From Polycladomyces zharkentensis (GTDB taxonomy: Bacteria; Bacillota; Bacilli; Thermoactinomycetales; JIR-001): a stretch of DNA of 64,000 bases. Below the pieces are notes generated by a model, which worked only from the letters and a program-made list of their open reading frames with translations, was not told the DNA's origin and did not search any database. Below are positions 17,886 through 27,341 of the stretch, in pieces. Numbering within the stretch: the first letter of the stretch is position 1; each line of letters starts with the position of its first letter. The position numbers and the translations under genes were made by a program. Where the stretch lies: contig NZ_JAFHAP010000010.1 of the NCBI RefSeq assembly GCF_016938855.1, positions 104,657 to 168,656 of the forward strand, in the 5' to 3' direction.

Positions 17886-18718
17886 CACCATGGTTACCTT
17901 CAAAATCGGAAAAGGGCGGGCGTTCTCCCGCCCACACGCGCTATCTTCGCCGCCTGCGCCTGCGACATTGGAGCGTGTGGGGTTGCCGCCTCGCCCTGGT
18001 GCTCCTGTTTTTCGGCGGATGGCAGATCAGTGCTGACCGTGGATGGATCGATCCGTTTTTGTTCAGCAGTCCCTCCCGCATGGGAGAACAGCTTCTCCAA
18101 TTGCTCCGGTCCGGTGATTTGATCCATCATGTCGTCACAACCGCAACCGAGACGGTCATCGGATTTTCGATCGGCACCGCCTCAGGGATCGCTCTGGCCA
18201 CGCTGATCTGGTCCTCCCCTTTTCTTTCCCGTGTCTTGGACCCTTTTCTCGTTGTGATCAACAGCATGCCCAAAGTGGCGCTCGGCCCGCTCTTCATCGT
18301 CTCGATGGGAGCGGGATACGGTTCGATTCTGGCGATGGGCGTGGCCATCACAGTGATCATCACCACGCTCGTCATCCACTCCAGCTTTCAAAACGTCGAT
18401 CCCGATGCATGCAAACTGGCCCGATCCTTCGGTGCCACCCGGCGCCAATTGTTTGTCAAGATTATTTTCCCGGCCTGCATCCCCGACATGATCGCCGCAC
18501 TGAAAGTGAATGTCGGACTCGCCTGGGTAGGCGTGATCGTCGGGGAGTTCCTCGTTTCCAAAGCCGGACTCGGCTATTTGATCATTTACGGATTTCAGGT
18601 GTTCAATCTGACGCTGGTCATGATGAGCCTGTTGATCGTGGCCGTGTTGTCCACGGTCATGTACCAACTGGTGGCTTGGCTGGAACATCGGCTCCTCCGG
18701 CACCGTCATCTGTCATGA
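17882..18718 (+). CDS. SsuC/TauC-type ABC transporter permease
   Basis: This 278-residue membrane protein starts in the ATGA overlap with the ATPase gene, with GGAGG 15-20 bases upstream. It has six predicted helices after a basic 30-residue N-terminus. The EAA loop that docks on the ATPase is visible as ARSFGATRRQLFVKIIFPAC. A substrate is not deducible. The gene ends against a long inverted repeat that separates it from the converging response-regulator gene. Confidence 0.93.
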   Translation: MTPWLPSKSEKGGRSPAHTRYLRRLRLRHWSVWGCRLALVLLFFGGWQISADRGWIDPFLFSSPSRMGEQLLQLLRSGDLIHHVVTTATETVIGFSIGTASGIALATLIWSSPFLSRVLDPFLVVINSMPKVALGPLFIVSMGAGYGSILAMGVAITVIITTLVIHSSFQNVDPDACKLARSFGATRRQLFVKIIFPACIPDMIAALKVNVGLAWVGVIVGEFLVSKAGLGYLIIYGFQVFNLTLVMMSLLIVAVLSTVMYQLVAWLEHRLLRHRHLS

Positions 18719-18744
18719 CAAGGAGCAGGTGACTGCCAACTTTC

Positions 18745-18799
18745 GCGGGTTTCGATTTCCCGTCTGATGCTCCGCACCCGACGGGAAAGTCGGACCCGC
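18745..18799. terminator. Long inverted repeat, convergent terminator candidate
   Basis: GCGGGT..CGA.TTTCCCGTC pairs with GACGGGAAA.TCG.ACCCGC across a 15-nt loop, between the ABC permease gene (+) and the response-regulator gene (-). It lacks long T-runs, so intrinsic strength is uncertain. Confidence 0.55.
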
Positions 18800-18853
18800 T
18801 CCTGAAATCGTGTGGATCAATCACTTTGTGAGCAGTATCGGGTTGCATTTCGT

Positions 18854-19504
18854 CTATTCCAACACCACCAATTCGTGTTGGATCGCATAGATAATCGCTT
18901 GGGAACGGCTTTTGACCCCCAGCTTTTTCAGGATGTTGCTGACATGAATCTTCACGGTTTTGTCACTGATGAACAATTGTTCCGCTATTTCTTTGTTGCT
19001 GTGCCCTTTGACCATCAATTGCAACACATCCAATTCCCGAGGGGTGAGATTCTCGTCGGAGCTGCCCCGTTCGCCTCTTTTTTCTCCGGTCAAATTATCC
19101 AGCAGTTTACGCGCCATCACCGGGTGGAGTGTCGACTCGCCACGGGACGCGGAGCGGATTGCCGCGATCACATCCCCCGACGGTGCATCTTTGAGCAGAT
19201 AGCCCGTGGCACCGGCTCGGATTGATTCATAGAGATACTCGTCCCGATCATACATGGTCAATACAATGATGGCGATCCCGGGATGCTGGGCGTGAATGCG
19301 GCGAATCGCTTCCACCCCGTTCATGCCCGGCATATTGATATCCATCAGGATCACGTCGGGATGAACTTGTTCCACCAACTGCAATGCTTCGATGCCGCTC
19401 TTGGCCTCTCCCACCACTTCCATGTCATCTTCCAAACTGATAATATTGGACAAGCCGTCACGCAAAACGGCATGATCATCCACGAGTAATACGCGAATAG
19501 ACAT
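18854..19504 (-). CDS. NarL/LuxR-family response regulator
   Basis: This 216-residue protein has a receiver domain (RVLLVDDHAVLRDGL; phospho-acceptor in DVILMDINMPGMNG; Thr/Lys at LTMY and LLKDAP) and a C-terminal LuxR helix-turn-helix (LTPRELDVLQLMVKGHSNKE, then TVKIHVSNILKKL). It begins inside the 3' end of the histidine kinase gene (29-bp overlap), so kinase and regulator form one operon. The regulon is unknown. The facing ABC operon and the divergent EamA gene are the nearest candidates. Confidence 0.95.
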   Translation of the reverse strand: MSIRVLLVDDHAVLRDGLSNIISLEDDMEVVGEAKSGIEALQLVEQVHPDVILMDINMPGMNGVEAIRRIHAQHPGIAIIVLTMYDRDEYLYESIRAGATGYLLKDAPSGDVIAAIRSASRGESTLHPVMARKLLDNLTGEKRGERGSSDENLTPRELDVLQLMVKGHSNKEIAEQLFISDKTVKIHVSNILKKLGVKSRSQAIIYAIQHELVVLE

Positions 19505-21341
19505 GAACGGACTCCTCCTCGCTTTTCTCCGTCGGAATCGTCAGGATCACACGCGTTCCTCTGTTCGGTTTACTCAGAAACTGTAATGCCGCCTCCAGTT
19601 TTTGCGCGCGTTCGTTCATACCGACGATACCGTACCGTTTGTGGGCCTCCGCTTTGGAAATCGCTTTGCCCAAACTGAATCCCACCCCGTCATCCTGCAC
19701 GATCAAGCGGACATATTCGGATGAGAACCGCAATTGCACGCGCACCTTGGTGGCTTGCGCATGTTTGGCCACATTGTTCAGTGCCTCATGACACACCTGA
19801 TAAATGGTTTCCTCCCACTCCTGCAACAACGGATACGCTCGTCCCTTGATCTGAAATACGGACCATTGACCCGTCTCGCGCTGATGTGCTTCGACGCGTT
19901 GCCGCAATGCAGGCAGCAAACCCAACCGAGCCGCGGGAGAAGGCCTGAGCGCCGTGATCGAGTGGCGAACCTCCTTCAATCCTTCCCTCAGCTTCTCCTG
20001 CGCTTCCTCCAGCCACTGACGCACCCGCTCCGGATGGGTGTCAAACACCCGGGCCGCAGACTCCACTTTCATCAAAACACCAGCCAGCGATTGTCCGATG
20101 CCGTCGTGAATTTCGCGTGCCAAACGGTTTCGTTCCTCCGCCACCACCCGGCGTTCCCGCTCTTCCATCAGTTTGGCGGTACGCATCGCGACCACCGCTT
20201 GACTGGCCAAAACGGTGAGAAAACGCAAATCCATGTCGCGAAATCCGTAGGTTTCCGTTTTCCCCAGCGTGATGACGCCCATCACATCTCCATTGACTTC
20301 CAACGGCACCGACAGAAGGGATTTCACCCCTTCCGCATCCGTCGGCGTTCCCTTACAGCGGGGGTCCTTGCGCACATCATGGATACACGCCGGTTTCGCG
20401 TGGGAGGCGACCCATCCGCTCAATCCGCGGTTGAGCGGCAGCGGTCTGTGCCTTACCTTCAACGTTTCCTCCCCCGCGAATACTTCCGGGTACAATTGAC
20501 CGTCGCGCAACAAGTACACGACACCGTATGTATAATCGATCACTTTGGACAACGGAATCAATGTCTCCTTCATCACTTCGCGCAAGTCCAGCGTTTGATT
20601 GATCCGTGTCGCGATGACGAAAAGCAGCTCCATCTTTTGCTGCTGCCGTTTGAGGCGGGCGATGATGTTCAACAGAACGGCGAAACCGACCAACGGCGCA
20701 AAGAAAAAGGCGATTTCCAACAAACCGTGCGGTTGTCGCGGTACTTCAAACACGATGGCCACCGTGCAATACAGGAAGGAAAGCAACAGCAAGCCGGGCT
20801 CCAATGGCCAACTTCCCCACCAGGTCTTGCCGCGCCGGGAGGCGGGCATCAGCTGTTCGACACCGTCACGAATCCCTTTGCTTACCAACTCGTACACCAA
20901 TAAAAACGTGATCAGACCGAACAGCAACCGGGACAACGGCGCCAAACCGATCAACCACGGACGGACCGCATGATGCGCTTCGCTGGCGGCAAACAGACCG
21001 ATCAACGTGTATCCGGTTCGAAAGAGTGCCCGGGAAAACGACTGACGCTTCAACCAAGTGACGAGTAATGCGACATCGACGAAAATCAACCCGGCGACGG
21101 AAGGGGAGAACAAGGTGCTCAGCGCATACAAAAGCGGAAAATGAACGGTTGCTTTCCCCCCGCCTGCCGGATGGGGATGATATTCCACGACAAACAGGTA
21201 AATGCCGATCAAGACAAGCACGGACCAACCTGCCGAAAAAGTAACGGGATGAAACAAGTCGCGCACCATCCAGCCCCAACCCGCCATGATGACAACCGTC
21301 ATCAATACCCTTTCCCACGCTTTTTTCCAGTTTCTCATCAT
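19476..21341 (-). CDS. Membrane histidine kinase with GAF domain (HisKA_3 type)
   Basis: This 621-residue protein has about seven membrane helices in residues 10-245 with no large outside domain. A GAF domain follows, about 250-395 (TRINQTLDLREVMKETL ... LLSVPLEVNGDVMGVITLG). The HisKA_3 segment has the phospho-accepting His in RLAREIHDGIGQSL, and the HATPase has N-box HEALNNVAKHAQ and G-boxes DDGVGF and GIVGM. It resembles LiaS/DegS/YxjM-like kinases that sense from within the membrane or through the GAF ligand. It is paired with the overlapping NarL-type regulator; the signal is not deducible. Confidence 0.93.
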   Translation of the reverse strand: MMRNWKKAWERVLMTVVIMAGWGWMVRDLFHPVTFSAGWSVLVLIGIYLFVVEYHPHPAGGGKATVHFPLLYALSTLFSPSVAGLIFVDVALLVTWLKRQSFSRALFRTGYTLIGLFAASEAHHAVRPWLIGLAPLSRLLFGLITFLLVYELVSKGIRDGVEQLMPASRRGKTWWGSWPLEPGLLLLSFLYCTVAIVFEVPRQPHGLLEIAFFFAPLVGFAVLLNIIARLKRQQQKMELLFVIATRINQTLDLREVMKETLIPLSKVIDYTYGVVYLLRDGQLYPEVFAGEETLKVRHRPLPLNRGLSGWVASHAKPACIHDVRKDPRCKGTPTDAEGVKSLLSVPLEVNGDVMGVITLGKTETYGFRDMDLRFLTVLASQAVVAMRTAKLMEERERRVVAEERNRLAREIHDGIGQSLAGVLMKVESAARVFDTHPERVRQWLEEAQEKLREGLKEVRHSITALRPSPAARLGLLPALRQRVEAHQRETGQWSVFQIKGRAYPLLQEWEETIYQVCHEALNNVAKHAQATKVRVQLRFSSEYVRLIVQDDGVGFSLGKAISKAEAHKRYGIVGMNERAQKLEAALQFLSKPNRGTRVILTIPTEKSEEESVHVYSRITRG

Positions 21342-21506
21342 TCCCGGCTTTCCCTCCCTTCACGCGCGCTTCGCGGCAGGGCACATCATTTCCCCTCATC
21401 CCTTCATCCATTATTTTCGATGAAGGAAGCTATTTTCGCAAATCTTACCCATTTTCCCGCAAATGTGATAAGATGGGATCAAACTTTGCTTGAAGGAGGG
21501 GCGTGG

Positions 21507-22433
21507 ATGTCCAAACGCTGGATTGCAGAGGGTACATTGTTGGGAATCGCGTTTTTATGGGGAATCACATTCGTCCTGGTACAAAACGCCATCACTGTGC
21601 TGCCTCCGTTTTCTTTTTTGGCCGTCCGCTTCGGGTTGGCTTTTTTGCTGTTGCTTCCCTTTGCTTTCACTTCCCGCAACCGGTCGAAAGAAAGCGCCCT
21701 CCGTGCTGGTTATCTCGGTTTGCTGTTGGGTGTCTGGCTGTATCTCGGATACGCATTGCAAACCTGGAGCCTTTTGTACACCACATCGGGTAAGTCCGGA
21801 TTTCTGACCGGCTTGTCCGTTACGCTGGTTCCCGTGCTGTCCTTTTTCATCTTGCGGATCACACCCAAACCCACGGCTGTCGCCGGTATCCTGTGCTCCG
21901 TTCTCGGTTTGTATCTGTTGGCTTTTGTGGATTTTTCCGCGATTAACATCGGAGATGTACTCGCTTTTTTGTGTGCGATTGCGTTTGCTCTCCAGATTGT
22001 ATATACGGGAAAATACGCGCCGGACGGAGATGCTTCCATGATCGTGACCGCACAGATTGGCACCGTGGCATTCCTCAGCCTGCTTTCCTCCGCGATCTGG
22101 GAGAATCCCGCCGCGATTTTCCGTGCGGACATTTACTTGAACCCCGACGTGGCAACCGCGTTGATCGTGACCGCTTTGTTCTGTACGGCAATGGCCTTCT
22201 GGGCACAAACCCATTTTCAAAAATACACCACGCCCAACCGGGTGGCGCTCATCTTTGCGATGGAACCGGTTTTTGCCGCACTGGGCGATTACTGGTTCAA
22301 AGGCGTCACTTTGAACCCCACGGCACAAGCGGGTTGTCTGTTGATCTTCCTGGGTATGATTCTGGCCGAAATCGACGTGACCTGGTGGAAAAAAATCCGT
22401 TGGTCGTCTCAACAAAGAAGCAAGGCCTCCTGA
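21507..22433 (+). CDS. EamA/DMT-family transporter
   Basis: This 308-residue, ten-helix protein is made of two EamA repeats. It opens with IAEGTLLGIAFLWGITFVLV, and the second half has VALIFAMEPVFAALGDYW, both typical of drug/metabolite exporters of the RhaT/YdcZ/YicL type. The ATG at 21507 has GGAGG ten bases upstream; the open frame extends upstream without a better start. It is divergent from the histidine kinase gene (166 bp between starts), so the two-component system might control it. The substrate is unknown. Confidence 0.9.
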   Translation: MSKRWIAEGTLLGIAFLWGITFVLVQNAITVLPPFSFLAVRFGLAFLLLLPFAFTSRNRSKESALRAGYLGLLLGVWLYLGYALQTWSLLYTTSGKSGFLTGLSVTLVPVLSFFILRITPKPTAVAGILCSVLGLYLLAFVDFSAINIGDVLAFLCAIAFALQIVYTGKYAPDGDASMIVTAQIGTVAFLSLLSSAIWENPAAIFRADIYLNPDVATALIVTALFCTAMAFWAQTHFQKYTTPNRVALIFAMEPVFAALGDYWFKGVTLNPTAQAGCLLIFLGMILAEIDVTWWKKIRWSSQQRSKAS

Positions 22434-22448
22434 CGGTTTACCGTCAGG
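22429..22448 (+). terminator. Hairpin at the end of the EamA gene
   Basis: A perfect 9-bp stem (CCTGACGGT/ACCGTCAGG) overlaps the stop codon. The downstream T-run is poor, so it may be only a 3' stabilising hairpin. Confidence 0.4.
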
Positions 22449-22523
22449 GATCGATACCCCATTCGATGTATCCGTATGTTTGATTATACCGGAATTTCAT
22501 CAGTGAGGTGAGCGTTCAGAGAT

Positions 22524-22997
22524 ATGCGGTCCAAATGGACGGGCCTGGGATTGATCATCATCGGCGTTGGGTTGTTGATGGTCAAAACCGACTGGCCCTA
22601 TACCGAACGATTGTGGCACTGGGAGTTCGGACTGTTGTTCGCGGGGCTGATTCTCCTGCTGGCGGCAATCACCCGTCGCAACCGCAACCTGACGTTGTGG
22701 GCGGCGATGCTGACCGGTGTGGGACTGCAGTTGTGGGCGCCGTTGTACATCCCCACATGGCCGAAGCATTGGAGCATGATCCTCTGGATCGTCGGCTCAG
22801 CCTTTTTGGTAAGGGCATTGGTCTTCAAGGAACGACAAAACGGGATCATCGGCGCGCTCCTGATCGCCGTCGGTTTGTTCGCTTGGCCCAAGATCAAGGA
22901 AGTGGAAGGGTTGGCGGGCATCTCCGACACCTTGCACACCTACTGGCCGGCTTTGATCGTGTTGCTCGGTTTCGTCCTGATCGTGATGCGAAAATGA
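22524..22997 (+). CDS. Membrane protein with LiaF/DUF5668-like N-terminal helices
   Basis: This 157-residue, highly hydrophobic protein has about eight short helices. The first pair (GLGLIIIGVGLLMV and LLFAGLILLLAA) and the repeated G-rich layout resemble the LiaI-LiaF-like transmembrane region seen in envelope-stress modules. No soluble domain is attached, so function cannot be assigned. It starts at ATG 22524 with GAGGTGAG upstream and shares a bidirectional terminator with ddl. Confidence 0.7.
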   Translation: MRSKWTGLGLIIIGVGLLMVKTDWPYTERLWHWEFGLLFAGLILLLAAITRRNRNLTLWAAMLTGVGLQLWAPLYIPTWPKHWSMILWIVGSAFLVRALVFKERQNGIIGALLIAVGLFAWPKIKEVEGLAGISDTLHTYWPALIVLLGFVLIVMRK

Positions 22998-23030
22998 AAA
23001 AGCGGTTCGCATGGAACCGCTTTTTCATTT
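22996..23030. terminator. Bidirectional terminator between the membrane-protein gene and ddl
   Basis: AAAAAGCGGTTC-GCAT-G/GAACCGCTTTTT forms a stem flanked by A's and T's, lying exactly between two convergent stop codons. Confidence 0.85.
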
Positions 23031-24139
23031 TACTTGGCTTCATCCAACTTCAAAGTGGTGACCGTCTTTTCCTTCTCCCGATGACGTTCCATCGCCAGCT
23101 CGATCAGCTTGGTAATCAGGTCCGTATAGGACAAACCGCTGTGTTCCCACAGCTTGGGATACATGCTGTATTGCGTAAACCCGGGCAATGTATTGATCTC
23201 GTTGATCAGCACCTGACCATTGTCCTTGCGGACAAAAAAGTCGACACGGGCCAAACCGCTGCAATCGATCGCCCGATATGCTTTCACGGCCAATTGCCGG
23301 ATCTTTTCGGCGGTTTCCGCAGGCAAATCGGCCGGGATGCGCATCTCAGATTTGCCGTCGATGTATTTGGCGCGGTAATCGTAAAAGTCGTTGGAAGAAA
23401 TGATTTCCCCCGGCACAGACGCTTGGGGATCGTCATTCCCCAACACCGCCACTTCCACTTCCCGGGCCGGAATGAACTCTTCCACCACGACCTTGCGGTC
23501 GTACTGTGCAGCCAAACGCAATCCCTTGATCAGCTCTTCCCGGTTTGTGGCCTTGGAAATGCCAACACTGGAACCCAGATTGGCCGGTTTGAGAAAAACG
23601 GGATAATCAAAAGCCGCTTCAATTTCCTCGATCACGCGATCCATCTCCCGTTCCAACCGGGATCGGAGAACATGTGAAAACCTTCCCTGCGGCAACCCTT
23701 CCTGGGCGAAGATTTTTTTCATGATCACCTTGTCCATGCCCACGGCGGAAGCGAGAACACCTGCTCCCACATACGGAATGTTGGCCAACTCAAAAAAGCC
23801 CTGGATGGTGCCGTCCTCTCCATACGTGCCGTGCAGCACGGGAAACACCACATCCACCGCATCCCAATCCAGCGCCGGCACCATTCCCTCTCCCTGTACG
23901 GAAACGTCCGGCAGACGGGATTTCAGGCTCTCCAACAATGCCGGCTCCCCTTTTTTCTCCAGGTACGGCAGTGCTTTCTGCCCGATGCGCCATTCTCCCG
24001 ACTTGTCGATGGCAATCGGGATAACGTCGAAACGATTCCGATCGATCGCTTTCAAAACGGAGGCAGCCGATTGAACGGAGACCTCGTGTTCTCCCGATTT
24101 CCCCCCAAACAACACTGCTACGCGAAGTTTCTTGCCCAA
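23030..24139 (-). CDS. ddl: D-alanine--D-alanine ligase
   Basis: Ddl makes the D-Ala-D-Ala dipeptide for peptidoglycan. It is an ATP-grasp enzyme: KLRVAVLFGGKSGEHEVSV at the start, PVFLKPANLGSSVGISKA in the ATP-binding part, and LINEINTLPGFTQYSMYPKL with magnesium ligands and the carboxylate-binding region at the end. I place the start at TTG 24139 (MGKKLRVAV...), which matches the family N-terminus and has AAAGG 11 bases upstream. GTG 24181 would add 14 residues. Residue Tyr in the active-site loop (NDFYDYRAKY) predicts a D-Ala-D-Ala, not D-Ala-D-Lac, product. Confidence 0.93.
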   Translation of the reverse strand: MGKKLRVAVLFGGKSGEHEVSVQSAASVLKAIDRNRFDVIPIAIDKSGEWRIGQKALPYLEKKGEPALLESLKSRLPDVSVQGEGMVPALDWDAVDVVFPVLHGTYGEDGTIQGFFELANIPYVGAGVLASAVGMDKVIMKKIFAQEGLPQGRFSHVLRSRLEREMDRVIEEIEAAFDYPVFLKPANLGSSVGISKATNREELIKGLRLAAQYDRKVVVEEFIPAREVEVAVLGNDDPQASVPGEIISSNDFYDYRAKYIDGKSEMRIPADLPAETAEKIRQLAVKAYRAIDCSGLARVDFFVRKDNGQVLINEINTLPGFTQYSMYPKLWEHSGLSYTDLITKLIELAMERHREKEKTVTTLKLDEAK

Positions 24140-24252
24140 TCCTCTCCCAACCTTTCTCTGTGCACGCTTGCCGCATCGCACGACGGGTTTCTCGTTTGTA
24201 GCCTATTCCATCATAAAATAAATGGTTCATGCGGAAAAGGGGCGGCGCTTGA

Positions 24253-24843
24253 TCACCCTTCCGTCACAAGCGCCGCAATCGCGTTCCACAGCTCATCTTT
24301 TCCCTGACCCGTTTCAGCGGAAAACAGGACCAACGGGTCGTCCGCACGGATCTGAAGCCCTTCCCGTACTTGTTTCATATGCTTCGGCCATTTGCCGCGG
24401 GGGATTTTGTCCGCTTTGGTGGCGACGACAATCACCGGGATGCCGTAATGTCTCAACCAATCATACATCATCCGGTCATCCCGGGTGGGCGGATGACGCA
24501 CATCCACCACTTGAATGACTCCCTTCAACTCTCGGCGGTTCAGCAGATAGCCTTCGATCATGCGGGCCCAGGCAGCTTTGGTTTCCTTGGAAACGCGGGC
24601 GAATCCGTACCCTGGCATATCGGCAAAATACAGCCGGCCATTTACCCTGTAAAAGTTGATGGTCTGTGTTTTACCCGGTTTGGAACTGGTCCGGGCCAGA
24701 TTTTTACGATGGACCATCCGATTGATCAGCGATGATTTTCCCACATTGGAACGCCCGGCCAGAGCGATTTCGGGCAGGGCGTCCTCAGGGTATTGTGACG
24801 GTTTGACCGCACTGATGACAAATTCAGCTTGTTTCACGTTCAC
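24253..24843 (-). CDS. engB: Ribosome-biogenesis GTPase EngB/YsxC
   Basis: This 196-residue Ras-like GTPase is needed for 50S subunit assembly. G1 is [16 protein letters not shown]2 lies around [14 protein letters not shown]3 is [12 protein letters not shown], and G4 is [13 protein letters not shown]. The ATG overlaps the end of lonA by 20 bp, the same lonA-engB linkage as in Bacillus. The gene is essential in most Firmicutes. Confidence 0.96.
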   Translation of the reverse strand: MNVKQAEFVISAVKPSQYPEDALPEIALAGRSNVGKSSLINRMVHRKNLARTSSKPGKTQTINFYRVNGRLYFADMPGYGFARVSKETKAAWARMIEGYLLNRRELKGVIQVVDVRHPPTRDDRMMYDWLRHYGIPVIVVATKADKIPRGKWPKHMKQVREGLQIRADDPLVLFSAETGQGKDELWNAIAALVTEG

Positions 24844-27160
24844 GTGGATCCCTCACCAACGCCCGAGGCAACACTTCATCCATGTGCTCCACCAACGTAA
24901 ACGTCAAATCACGGCGGACGCTCTCGGGCACATCATCCAAATCCTTCTCGTTGTCTTTGGGTATCAGGACATGACGGATGCCGGCACGGTGCGCGCTGAG
25001 CGCTTTTTCCTTCAGGCCGCCGATCGGCAACACACGACCGCGCAACGTAATTTCGCCCGTCATCGCCACGTGGCGGGAAATCGGGATACCGGTCAGCGCA
25101 GATACAAGTGCTGTGGCCATGGTGATCCCGGCGGATGGTCCGTCTTTGGGGATCGCCCCTTCCGGCACGTGGATGTGAATATCGTTTTTCTCGTGAAATT
25201 CCGGATCAATATGGAACTCCTCAGCCCGGGAACGGATATAGCTGAACGCGGCCTGAGCCGATTCCTTCATCACGTCGCCCAATTTTCCGGTCAACGTCAG
25301 TTTCCCCTTGCCGGGCAAAACCGTCACCTCGATGGTCAGCGTGTCGCCGCCCGTTTCGGTCCACGCCAGCCCGGTGGCGGCTCCGACTTGATCCGTCTCT
25401 TCGGCCCTTCCATACCGAAACTTGACCGGCCCCAGGAACTGCTCCAGGTTTTTCGGGGTGATCACCACTTTTTTCTTTTCACCGGTAACCAGCAGTTTCG
25501 CCGCTTTGCGGCACAGGGTGCCGATCGTGCGTTCCAGATTGCGCACACCCGCTTCCCGGGTGTAGTGACGGATCACTTTCAATATCGCGTCTTTTTGAAT
25601 TTGCAACTGTTCCTTGGCCAAACCGTGCTCTTTCATCTGTTTGGGAATCAGATACCCTTTGGCAATCTGTTCCTTTTCCAGCTCGGTGTAACCGGAGATG
25701 TTCAAAACCTCCATCCGGTCCAACAGCGGACGTGGAATGCCATACAAGCTGTTGGCCGTGGTGATGAACATCACCTTGGACAAATCATAGGGAATCTCGA
25801 TGTAATGATCACTGAACGTGGCGTTTTGTTCCGGGTCCAACACTTCCAACAACGCTGCCGCCGGGTCACCACGAAAATCGGCCGACATTTTGTCGATCTC
25901 ATCCAGCAAAAAGACCGGATTGATCGTGCCTGCCGTTTTCATCCCCTGAATGATCCGCCCGGGTAACGCGCCTACATACGTCCGCCGGTGACCGCGGATT
26001 TCCGCCTCATCCCGCACGCCGCCCAAAGAGACGCGCACAAACTTCCGGTTGAGGGCGCGGGCAACCGAGCGGGCCAATGAGGTTTTCCCCACCCCAGGCG
26101 GGCCTACCAGACACAGGATGGGGCCTTTGAGCTTTTTCACCATTTTCTGGACGGCCAGATACTCCAGTACCCGCTCCTTGGCTTTTTCCAAACCGTAATG
26201 ATCCTCATCCAAAATTTTTTCCGCTTTTTTCAGGTCGAGATCATCCTTCGTTTCCTTGCGCCAGGGAAGTTGGAGCAACCATTCCACATATGTGCGGATG
26301 ACGCCCCCTTCCGCCGAGGTGGTCGGGATCTTCTCCAGCCGTTCGATCTCTTTTTCCACTTTTTCCACCACATAATCGGGCGCATCCAACTTGGACAGTT
26401 GTTCCCGCAACTCCTCCACTTCGCCGACACGACCTTCTTTTTCTCCCAGCTCCCGTTGGATCGCCTTCATCTGTTCACGCAGGTAATACTCTTTTTGTGT
26501 TTTCTCCATCTGCTTTTTGACGCGCTGGCTGATTTTGCGCTCCAGCTCCAGCACTTCCCGCTCATCGTTGAGCATTTCGAGAAGCGTTTCCAATCGTTTA
26601 TGAACGTCAATCGTCTCCAAAATCTTTTGCTTGTCGGCGATCTTCAGCGGCAGATGGGATGCGATGATGTCGGCAAGCCGACCGGGATCGTCGATGTCCG
26701 CCACCGCCGAATACGTCTCCGGCGATACCTTTTTGGATAAACGCAAGTATTGCTCAAAATAGTCCAATACTGAGCGCATCAGGGCTTCCAGTTCCAGATC
26801 ATCTTTCACCTGCGGTGCCAGTTGGGTTACACGAACACGGTAGTAGTTTTGTTCATCGAGAAATTCGTCAATGGCCGCCCGGTGCAACCCCTCCACCAAC
26901 ACGCGAATCGTGCCGTTGGGCAATTTCAGCATCTGACGGACGCGAGCGATCGTCCCCATCCGAAAAATGTCGTCCGGGGACGGTTCCTCTATATGAACTT
27001 CACGTTGGGTTGACAACACAATCAGGTTCTCGTCGACCATCGCTTGTTCCAACGCCTTGACTGAGCGTTCCCGGCCAACATCCAAATGTAGTACCATGCT
27101 CGGATAGACAATCAATCCGCGCAACGGCAATAACGGCAATATGCGCTGCTCCTCTTTCAC
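24824..27160 (-). CDS. lonA: ATP-dependent protease Lon (LonA)
   Basis: This 778-residue cytosolic AAA+ protease degrades misfolded and regulatory proteins. The N-terminal substrate domain spans residues 8-200, followed by a coiled-coil region. Walker A is [16 protein letters not shown], Walker [11 protein letters not shown], and the Ser-Lys dyad serine sits in [17 protein letters not shown], with the lysine at [14 protein letters not shown]. The start is GTG 27160; GGAGGTG lies upstream. A good sigma-A promoter sits 68 bp before it, so it is expressed independently of lonB. No CtsR box was seen. Confidence 0.97.
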   Translation of the reverse strand: MKEEQRILPLLPLRGLIVYPSMVLHLDVGRERSVKALEQAMVDENLIVLSTQREVHIEEPSPDDIFRMGTIARVRQMLKLPNGTIRVLVEGLHRAAIDEFLDEQNYYRVRVTQLAPQVKDDLELEALMRSVLDYFEQYLRLSKKVSPETYSAVADIDDPGRLADIIASHLPLKIADKQKILETIDVHKRLETLLEMLNDEREVLELERKISQRVKKQMEKTQKEYYLREQMKAIQRELGEKEGRVGEVEELREQLSKLDAPDYVVEKVEKEIERLEKIPTTSAEGGVIRTYVEWLLQLPWRKETKDDLDLKKAEKILDEDHYGLEKAKERVLEYLAVQKMVKKLKGPILCLVGPPGVGKTSLARSVARALNRKFVRVSLGGVRDEAEIRGHRRTYVGALPGRIIQGMKTAGTINPVFLLDEIDKMSADFRGDPAAALLEVLDPEQNATFSDHYIEIPYDLSKVMFITTANSLYGIPRPLLDRMEVLNISGYTELEKEQIAKGYLIPKQMKEHGLAKEQLQIQKDAILKVIRHYTREAGVRNLERTIGTLCRKAAKLLVTGEKKKVVITPKNLEQFLGPVKFRYGRAEETDQVGAATGLAWTETGGDTLTIEVTVLPGKGKLTLTGKLGDVMKESAQAAFSYIRSRAEEFHIDPEFHEKNDIHIHVPEGAIPKDGPSAGITMATALVSALTGIPISRHVAMTGEITLRGRVLPIGGLKEKALSAHRAGIRHVLIPKDNEKDLDDVPESVRRDLTFTLVEHMDEVLPRALVRDPRERETS

Positions 27161-27227
27161 GGCCGTTTGAGCACCTCCACTGCTGTGATGACGCTTGTGG
27201 GAGTAACGGAAGGTCGAGCTTTGTTCG

Positions 27228-27256
27228 ATTTTATCTTATTAACCAAGATTTGTCCA
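27228..27256 (-). promoter_or_regulatory. Sigma-A promoter for lonA
   Basis: On the minus strand TGGACA and TAAAAT are separated by exactly 17 bp, one mismatch each from consensus, 68 bp before the lonA start. Confidence 0.65.
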
Positions 27257-27286
27257 TGACAGGAAGGGTTGAGAAACGGTGGACGG

Positions 27287-27326
27287 GAAAAGGGGCGAAT
27301 TCGTGTGATTCGAATGTTCGCCCCTC
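27287..27326 (-). terminator. Terminator of lonB
   Basis: AGGGGCGAA/TTCGCCCCT stems enclose an inner palindromic ATTCGAAT-like part. On the minus strand TTTTCCC follows, 16 bp past the lonB stop codon. Confidence 0.75.
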
Positions 27327-27341
27327 TGTAAACGCATCTTA